In this document: positions 42,301 to 46,094 of the stretch, one piece after another
How the letters are laid out: every line of letters starts with the position of its first letter
Position numbering within the stretch: position 1 is the stretch's first letter
Assembly (NCBI GenBank): GCA_003635305.1
Contig: PYJE01000189.1
Span: 1 to 46,094 of the forward strand
Length of the DNA: 46,094 bases
Source: Candidatus Poribacteria bacterium
Lineage (GTDB): Bacteria; Poribacteria; WGA-4E; WGA-3G
Reading direction: 5' to 3'
Position numbers and translations under genes: made by a program
The notes under the pieces: generated by a model
What the model was told of the DNA's origin: nothing
The model's input: the letters and a program-made list of their open reading frames with translations, nothing else
Database searches by the model: none

Positions 42301-42501
42301 GGTTATGAGAAGGCGCATTACGAACTCTCTCTGAAAATCGGCGAACTGCGGCTTTTCCCAACCGTCCGTGAAAAATTGGCGGACGGTGTAACGCTCACTG
42401 CCCCCGGTTTCTCCTGTCGGCATCAGTTGGAACACGCCACCGGTGTGCTGCCGAAGCACCCCATTGAAGTATTCCGCGAGGCGATGCGTTTGCCGAATTA
42501 G
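39346..42501 (+). CDS. Fused FAD-linked oxidase and Fe-S subunit (GlcD/GlcF-like D-2-hydroxyacid dehydrogenase)
   Basis: This is a 1051-residue two-part enzyme. The N-terminal FAD-binding domain has PRGGGTSLAGQSVG and ANVGGTIGNNSAG. The FAD-oxidase C-terminal cap follows (SGEHGDGLVRSEW). A ferredoxin-type domain has CNGVGACRK and CLGCKACKAECP. Two CCG domains close the protein (CCGRPLIS, HCHQRAL, SSCCGMAGGFGYE). It fits large D-lactate/glycolate-type dehydrogenases that pass electrons to quinone. A 74-residue spacer (about 731-804) between ferredoxin and CCG parts is coded by a tandem expansion of R1 and looks unstructured. ATG 39346 was preferred to TTG 39334. It leads the transporter and PhyH genes. 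Confidence 0.85.
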   Translation: MNTSTPELERCLSDALEGEVRFDRYSRALYSTDASLYQMQPIGVVIPKHRQDVITTVQIAAERDVPILPRGGGTSLAGQSVGEAIVLDMSKYMNALLEVNVAAQWARVQPGIVLDELNHRLKPHGLMYAPDVATSSRANVGGTIGNNSAGSHSLIYGKTIDHVMSLDLVLSNADEITASPISLTELAAKQQGDSLEANIYRELCRICDENADEIRKRYPRILRRVAGYNLDEFVPNAGSKEVTPYRRDGCDAEHPFSLTKILVGSEGTLATTVEAAVNLVPVPKMTALCVVHFETLVASMEAMQPILACEPTAVELIDKTILDMTRGSLEFSRVTTFIQGEPAALLAVEFYGESAAELHAQLDRLEKTLKSAGFGYAFVRCLTAEEKARVWETRKAGLGLLMGMKGDAKPVGFVEDAAVPIENLPEYVRRFEEIVTAHDTTAAYYAHASVGLLHNRPIVNLKSEADIQKMHSIAREVRDLLLELDGAMSGEHGDGLVRSEWLESMFGAQIYHALREVKNAFDPGGIMNPGKIIDAPPMTENLRFGPKYNTIDIDTYYDFSSQDGFGGAIEMCNGVGACRKTLTGTMCPSFIGTREEEHSTRGRANALRSVISGALPHTEFTSERLYEVLDLCLGCKACKAECPSNVDMAKIKYEVLAHYHKANGLPLHRRMFGEIAVLAPFGSAFAPFSNWAVNNALAKWLAEKLLGVDRRREMPTFVRPTFTQWFRKTSKARLQSAPTGGRGFPQGAPLGRHDVQQSASPGSRDIQQGAPPGSGGSQQGEPLGSGDVPQVAPLGRRGLQPRNGSAATNRTVVLFADTFMNYSEPAIGKAAVEVLEALGFTVILPNKRCCGRPLISEGMLDRAIENARYNIASLSQYADEGVPIIGCEPSCTSALTDDYVELVNTPAAKRVAEATCSFEEFIAQLDERGQVSLEFTEEARDVLLHAHCHQRALVGIQPTVQMLSLPPGHNVTVIDSSCCGMAGGFGYEKAHYELSLKIGELRLFPTVREKLADGVTLTAPGFSCRHQLEHATGVLPKHPIEVFREAMRLPN
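41537..41756. repeat. In-frame 33-bp tandem repeats derived from R1, inside the oxidoreductase gene
   Basis: Five complete 33-bp units (41570, 41603, 41636, 41669, 41702) lie between an R1-like start (AAAGCGCGCTTACAAAGCGC) and an R1-like end (GCGGTTTGCAACCGCGCAAC). A unit codes for 11 residues, such as GFPQGAPLGR, HDVQQSASPGS and RDIQQGAPPGS. Neither strand has stops in several frames. The frame is preserved throughout. Confidence 0.95.
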
Positions 42502-42554
42502 TGCTGACAACTGTCGTCATCGCCAATGGCGGTGATGGAGCACCGGAGAGAGAG

Positions 42555-44036
42555 ATGATTGCACTGAAAACCCTCGTCGCACGCGTTGCGAACAGCAAAA
42601 AATTTTATCAACCGCTGGAAGATTTCAAAGTCGCTGAGCTGCCTGAAAAGAACTTACCCTTCTGGAAGATTGCGGGCCCCGGTGCTATCTTAGTTGGGTT
42701 ATCGATTGGGGCTGGCGAAATCGTGATATGGCCGCGCATCGCCGCGCAGTATGGCGGTGGCATGATATGGGCGGCGGTGCTCGGCGTATTTCTCCAACTC
42801 TGGGTTAACTTTGAGGTGGGCCGTTGGACAATCGCCACTGGGGAGACTGTCTATACCGGCTACAGCCGCATCTGGCGAGGGTTCGCGCCGCTGTTCGTCC
42901 TGCTGACTGTCGTCGGCTGGATTGCACCGGGCTGGGCCCGCGCATCGGGCCTCGCGCTCAAGGCACTGATTCTCGGCCCCGGGGGATGGGGTTCCGATAC
43001 GTTCTGGACAATCATCACTTTCACTGCTGTCGCGCTTATCCTCTTCGGGCCGAAGATGGTTTATCAGTCTGTGGAGCACACCGTGGAGGCACTTGTTGCC
43101 ATCGTCACGATTGGCCTGATTGTCGTTGCTGTTGTTGTCGGTTCGCTGGAGACGTGGCGGGAGTTGGGCGCGGGCTTAATGAATGTCGGTTACAAGCATC
43201 CGGGCATGTCGGTGAAGCAGCTCTTTATCGCTCTGGTATTCGCTGGCGCGGGCGGCACCGCGAATCTGTTCTATACGTTCTATTTGCGTGATAAAAACAT
43301 AGGGATGGGCGGGCAGTTGCCGGGGCTACAAAACCCACTGCACGGCAGAATGGAGACGGTGCCGGCTACTGGGTTTATGTTTCCGGATACGGAAGAGAAC
43401 CACAACCGCTTTACAGCGTGGTGGACTTATGTCAAGCACGATCAGCTCCTTTTCTTTTGGGCATTGAATACCTTGACAATGCTGCTTTTCATTTTCGGCG
43501 CGCTCGCCGTCTTACGGCCGGAAGGCATTGTGCCAGAATCAGGGCAACTGATTTATGACGAAGCGAACATCTTAGGCAAAATCTGGGGAGAGCCCGGGAA
43601 GCGCGTCTTCCTCCTCGTCGGCGTGGCGACACTTTTCGGCACGCAGCTCGCCCTTGTTGATGGCGTAGCGCGTTCTATTTCGGATATTATTTATACTAAC
43701 TTTCGCGGCGCGCAGAAACGCAACCTGAGTTGGTGGTATCTCATCGTCGCTGGCATCTGGATTGTCGGCGGATGTGGGATTACGTTCGTGATGGAGCAGC
43801 TGCACGTCAGTGAATTAGGGTTTCTTTTTAACGCTGCATACATGGGCGGTTTTGCGATGGCAATCTATGTGCCGCTCACGCTCTACATGAATCGCCGTTT
43901 TTTGCCTGACTTCGCGAAACCGAAGCGGTTTTCCACTGTCATGATGCTCATCGCGTCGTGCGTCTACATCGGCTTCGCGATTTCAAGCGTTGTCTGGGAA
44001 GTGAAACAACTCATCGGAGGACACAATGGACTTTAA
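42555..44036 (+). CDS. Nramp-like transporter lacking the DPGN motif
   Basis: The 493-residue product has about 11 membrane helices of the LeuT fold and the Nramp family opening GPGAILVGLSIGAGEIVIWP. Where classic manganese/iron Nramps have DPGN in helix 1, this has GAGE. The helix-6 metal-binding methionine is replaced too: the segment is GAGGTANLFYTFYLRDK. So it probably carries another substrate than Nramp1-type metal ions. ATG 42555 with GGAGAGAGAG upstream is preferred to the ORF start at 42501. The upstream 54 nt hold a unit akin to the 82-bp tandem repeat. It overlaps the next gene by 11 nt. Confidence 0.8.
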   Translation: MIALKTLVARVANSKKFYQPLEDFKVAELPEKNLPFWKIAGPGAILVGLSIGAGEIVIWPRIAAQYGGGMIWAAVLGVFLQLWVNFEVGRWTIATGETVYTGYSRIWRGFAPLFVLLTVVGWIAPGWARASGLALKALILGPGGWGSDTFWTIITFTAVALILFGPKMVYQSVEHTVEALVAIVTIGLIVVAVVVGSLETWRELGAGLMNVGYKHPGMSVKQLFIALVFAGAGGTANLFYTFYLRDKNIGMGGQLPGLQNPLHGRMETVPATGFMFPDTEENHNRFTAWWTYVKHDQLLFFWALNTLTMLLFIFGALAVLRPEGIVPESGQLIYDEANILGKIWGEPGKRVFLLVGVATLFGTQLALVDGVARSISDIIYTNFRGAQKRNLSWWYLIVAGIWIVGGCGITFVMEQLHVSELGFLFNAAYMGGFAMAIYVPLTLYMNRRFLPDFAKPKRFSTVMMLIASCVYIGFAISSVVWEVKQLIGGHNGL

Positions 44037-44835
44037 AACGTCTTTTGAGAAAGAAGGCTATCTCGTCGTTGAGAACCTATTATCGCCGGCGGAGGTTGCG
44101 GACTGTCAGGCCGAGATTCTCTGTCTGCACCAGTTCGCCGCTGGACAGGAAGCTGCCGCGGAGAAAGCGGTGGCGGACATCGCGCGCCGGCACGTGCAAC
44201 ACGAACCCTTTGCCAAAGACGAAACGCAAGGCGACAGGTTGCCGGTGTTGCGGAAGGCGGAGAACACGCGCGAGTATTCCGAAGTGTTTCGGCAATTGGC
44301 ACAGCATCCGAAACTCATCGGTGTCGTTCAGGACTTAATCGGCGAGGATTTGCTGTTGTTTAGAAGCACGTTGATGTTTAAGCCTGCGTTCCACGGTTCT
44401 TCGCACGGGTTGCATCAGGATTCTGCCTATTGGCCGATGGAGCCGCCGAACCTCGTCACGGTAAGCATCGCGCTCAACGATGCAACGCCGGAAAACGGCT
44501 GTTTCAAGGTAATCCCGAAAAGCCATCTGTGGGGCATGCAGGAGTGGGGGCACATCGCGCGCGAACAGGATGCAGCATTGACAGAGCGGGGGGATGTCGC
44601 TGAACAGCAGTTGGACGTGCCGCTCGCCGCGGGGAGCGCGCTGTTTTTCCATTCCCTCATGGTGCACGGCTCCGGACCGAATGCTTCACCTCACCCGCGG
44701 AACACCGCGCTTTACGCCTATTTTTCACCCCAGGTCCGGTATGTGCCGAAGGGTGGAAAACCCGCGGAACGGACGTTTCCTGTCGTGGCAGGGCTCGGCG
44801 GGAAAACGGCGTTGACGCTCACCGCTTCCGCGTGA
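44026..44835 (+). CDS. Phytanoyl-CoA dioxygenase (PhyH) family protein, second copy
   Basis: This 269-residue Fe(II)/2-oxoglutarate dioxygenase relative has iron ligands HQD (H130, D132) and H214 in LMVHGSGPNAS, with R225 after it as the likely 2-oxoglutarate anchor. ENGCFKVIPKSHLWG mirrors the first copy's ENGCIQFVPGSHKWG, but the two differ overall, so they are not a recent duplication. GGAGG precedes ATG 44026 and the start overlaps the transporter stop by 11 nt, so it is probably co-translated. Its substrate may be what the transporter brings in. That is inference. Confidence 0.87.
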   Translation: MDFKTSFEKEGYLVVENLLSPAEVADCQAEILCLHQFAAGQEAAAEKAVADIARRHVQHEPFAKDETQGDRLPVLRKAENTREYSEVFRQLAQHPKLIGVVQDLIGEDLLLFRSTLMFKPAFHGSSHGLHQDSAYWPMEPPNLVTVSIALNDATPENGCFKVIPKSHLWGMQEWGHIAREQDAALTERGDVAEQQLDVPLAAGSALFFHSLMVHGSGPNASPHPRNTALYAYFSPQVRYVPKGGKPAERTFPVVAGLGGKTALTLTASA

Positions 44836-44873
44836 TTCTGAAACCACCACGCGGCGTTTTGCGTTTTTGTCTT

Positions 44874-44977
44874 AGGTAGGCGCGCCCTCCCGGTCTCGAT
44901 TTTTCAAGGAATCGGGACAAGGAATGGCTTTTCTAATCACTATTCCCGTAGGCGCGCTTTGCAAGCGCGCCTGCGGG
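44874..44977. repeat. R1 variants and R3-like half in the gap before the CBS gene
   Basis: GTAGGCGCGCCCTCCCGGTC (from 44876) looks like R1 fused to R3. CCCGTAGGCGCGCTTTGCAA plus GCGCGCCTGCGGG (44945-44977) is an R1 palindrome with the GCGCGCTTT arm. Further short repeats ATCGGGAC fill the rest of the 200-bp gap. Confidence 0.8.
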
Positions 44978-45039
44978 TATCGGGCCAGGAATGGCCTTCC
45001 TAATCGGGACAGGGATGTCCCTCTTACAAGGAGTTGCTT

Positions 45040-45978
45040 ATGAAGGATACGAAAACCCAACAGACAGACAAAAAAAATGACGCTGCTGAAACTGGCAAAC
45101 CGGAAGGCGCGAGCGTTGAATTCGTGGATACGGATGCACTTGTCGTCTATGACGAACATGAGGTAAAGCAACAGAAGAGAGGGCTCTTCGGTGGGTTAAA
45201 ACGGAAGGCGACTCCCTCCCGCGAGCAGTTGGGGAAACTGCTGCTGGAAAACATTGAGGCGTTTCCGGAAAAGGAGGCGCAGCTCCTGCGCGCTGTCTTC
45301 TCTTTGACAACGCGGACGACGCGCGAAGTCATGGTGCCGCTGTCGGAGATAGTCGCCTTGACTTTGGCTTCCACCTCCGCGGAAGTCCGCGACCTCTATC
45401 ACGAATTCAACTATCGCTATATCCCTGTCTATAACGAACGCATCGACTGGCTCCTCGGCATCATCAACACGGTGGAGGTGCTTGCGACCGGGCAACATTT
45501 CGAGGATCTCTCCGGTTTCGTCAGGGAGGCGTATTATGTCCCCGAAGTGAAGCCTGCGATGGAGTTGTTAGAGGAGCTCCGGCAGTCCGAGGTGCCGGTT
45601 GCTATCGTGATAAACGAGCACGGCAGCTGCGTTGGGTTCGTGGAATTAATCGATATTTTAGAGAAAATCGTTGGTGAGATAGCTGGGAATCGGAAGCGCG
45701 ATGCGCCGCGCGTTGAGAATCTGGGGAAAGGCGCGTGGCGGCTCGATGCACGCGCCTCCATCGCCGATGTCAACCACGAATTAGGCATCAGCATCGCCAC
45801 GAACCGTTGCGATACTATCGGCGGCTTTATCCTGATGCTGCTCGGCAGATTGCCGCGCGCTGGCGAAAAAGTCGGCTATGAAGGCTTTGAATTCAATATC
45901 GAAGAAGTCTTTGATTACGGGATTTCTAGCATCAGAGCCGTCAAACCCGGTATATCAGCCCCGTGGAAGAAACGCTAA
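45040..45978 (+). CDS. CBS-pair and CorC/HlyC-domain protein (CorC-like, no membrane part)
   Basis: This is a 312-residue cytosolic protein. Residues of about 1-60 are polar and acidic. Then two CBS domains follow (TREVMVPLSEIVALTL, FNYRYIPVYNERIDWLLGII, VPVAIVINEHGSCVGFVEL) and the CorC/HlyC domain (WRLDARASIADVNHEL, CDTIGGFILMLLGRLPRAGE). The usual N-terminal DUF21 membrane domain of the larger family members is absent, as in CorC/YbeX. Such proteins serve magnesium/cobalt efflux or magnesium balance. AAGGAG lies 6 nt before ATG 45040; the TTG at 45034 is not needed. Confidence 0.85.
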   Translation: MKDTKTQQTDKKNDAAETGKPEGASVEFVDTDALVVYDEHEVKQQKRGLFGGLKRKATPSREQLGKLLLENIEAFPEKEAQLLRAVFSLTTRTTREVMVPLSEIVALTLASTSAEVRDLYHEFNYRYIPVYNERIDWLLGIINTVEVLATGQHFEDLSGFVREAYYVPEVKPAMELLEELRQSEVPVAIVINEHGSCVGFVELIDILEKIVGEIAGNRKRDAPRVENLGKGAWRLDARASIADVNHELGISIATNRCDTIGGFILMLLGRLPRAGEKVGYEGFEFNIEEVFDYGISSIRAVKPGISAPWKKR

Positions 45979-46039
45979 CCTCATGAAGTTGATGTTTCTT
46001 GGATGTGTCATACCTATGAAGGATTGAGACTGGGAAATC

Positions 46040-46064
46040 GAGACGCGGGAGGTCTCTCCTACTG
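46040..46064. repeat. R3 repeat copy at the window edge
   Basis: GAGACGCGGGAGGTCTCTCC plus TACTG. The window ends 30 bp later with ACCGGTAG, perhaps the start of another R1. Confidence 0.7.
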
Positions 46065-46094
46065 GGATGCTCGAGACCCAACAAACACCGGTAG

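Overview
The window most resembles a large, GC-moderate genome of a Gram-negative, probably sponge- or sediment-associated uncultured bacterium. The best guess is candidate phylum Poribacteria. This rests on two phytanoyl-CoA-dioxygenase-like genes, a secreted LamG protein, a giant Ig-repeat protein with a FlgD-like C-terminal domain beside a PorV/PorQ-type outer-membrane protein, and abundant short palindromic repeats between genes. The taxonomy is inference; no 16S gene is present.

Layout. 1-5.1 kb (+): PhyH-like dioxygenase, lipoprotein, MetE-C-terminal-like protein, small membrane protein and a TSUP/TauE permease, separated by repeat clusters. 5.1-16.1 kb (-): CDP-alcohol phosphatidyltransferase with an AccA-like pseudo-carboxyltransferase, then (read leftward from 16.1 kb) a 2471-residue surface protein, a PorV-like beta-barrel and a LysM coiled-coil protein ending at an intrinsic terminator. 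16.97-25.5 kb (-): a heme cluster in the order DNA methyltransferase, small membrane protein, LamG protein, hemE, MBL-fold hydrolase with TPR-like tail, hemH, hemY, pentaheme cytochrome c. 25.5-27.7 kb (-): medium-chain dehydrogenase and a polytopic membrane protein. 27.7-32.4 kb (-): the classic translation/transcription cluster tRNA-Thr-Tyr-Gly-Thr, rpmG, tRNA-Trp, secE, nusG, rplK, rplA, L10 leader, rplJ, rplL, preceded by rpoZ; tuf and rpoBC are missing from their usual places. 32.5-38.9 kb: mqnC (+), a PpiD/SurA-like foldase (-), an OGG1-type glycosylase (+), a coiled-coil protein and a GT4 glycosyltransferase (+). 39-46 kb: tRNA-Leu (-), then (+) a GlcD/GlcF-type fused FAD/Fe-S oxidoreductase, an Nramp-like transporter, a second PhyH-like dioxygenase and a CorC-like CBS protein.

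Two themes stand out. First, short repeat families (R1, a palindrome built on GTAGGCGCGGTTT; R2, built on GGCGAGGGCCTGTCCCTCG; R3, built on GGGAGGTCTCTCCTACT) fill most gaps and also lie in frame inside genes: in hemE, in the lipoprotein signal sequence, and as a 33-bp tandem expansion in the Fe-S oxidoreductase. Second, the promoters that can be read are close to textbook sigma-70: TTGACA, exactly 17 bp, TATAAT or a near match. They occur before the tRNA cluster, rpoZ, mqnC, the foldase, the glycosylase, tRNA-Leu and the first PhyH gene.
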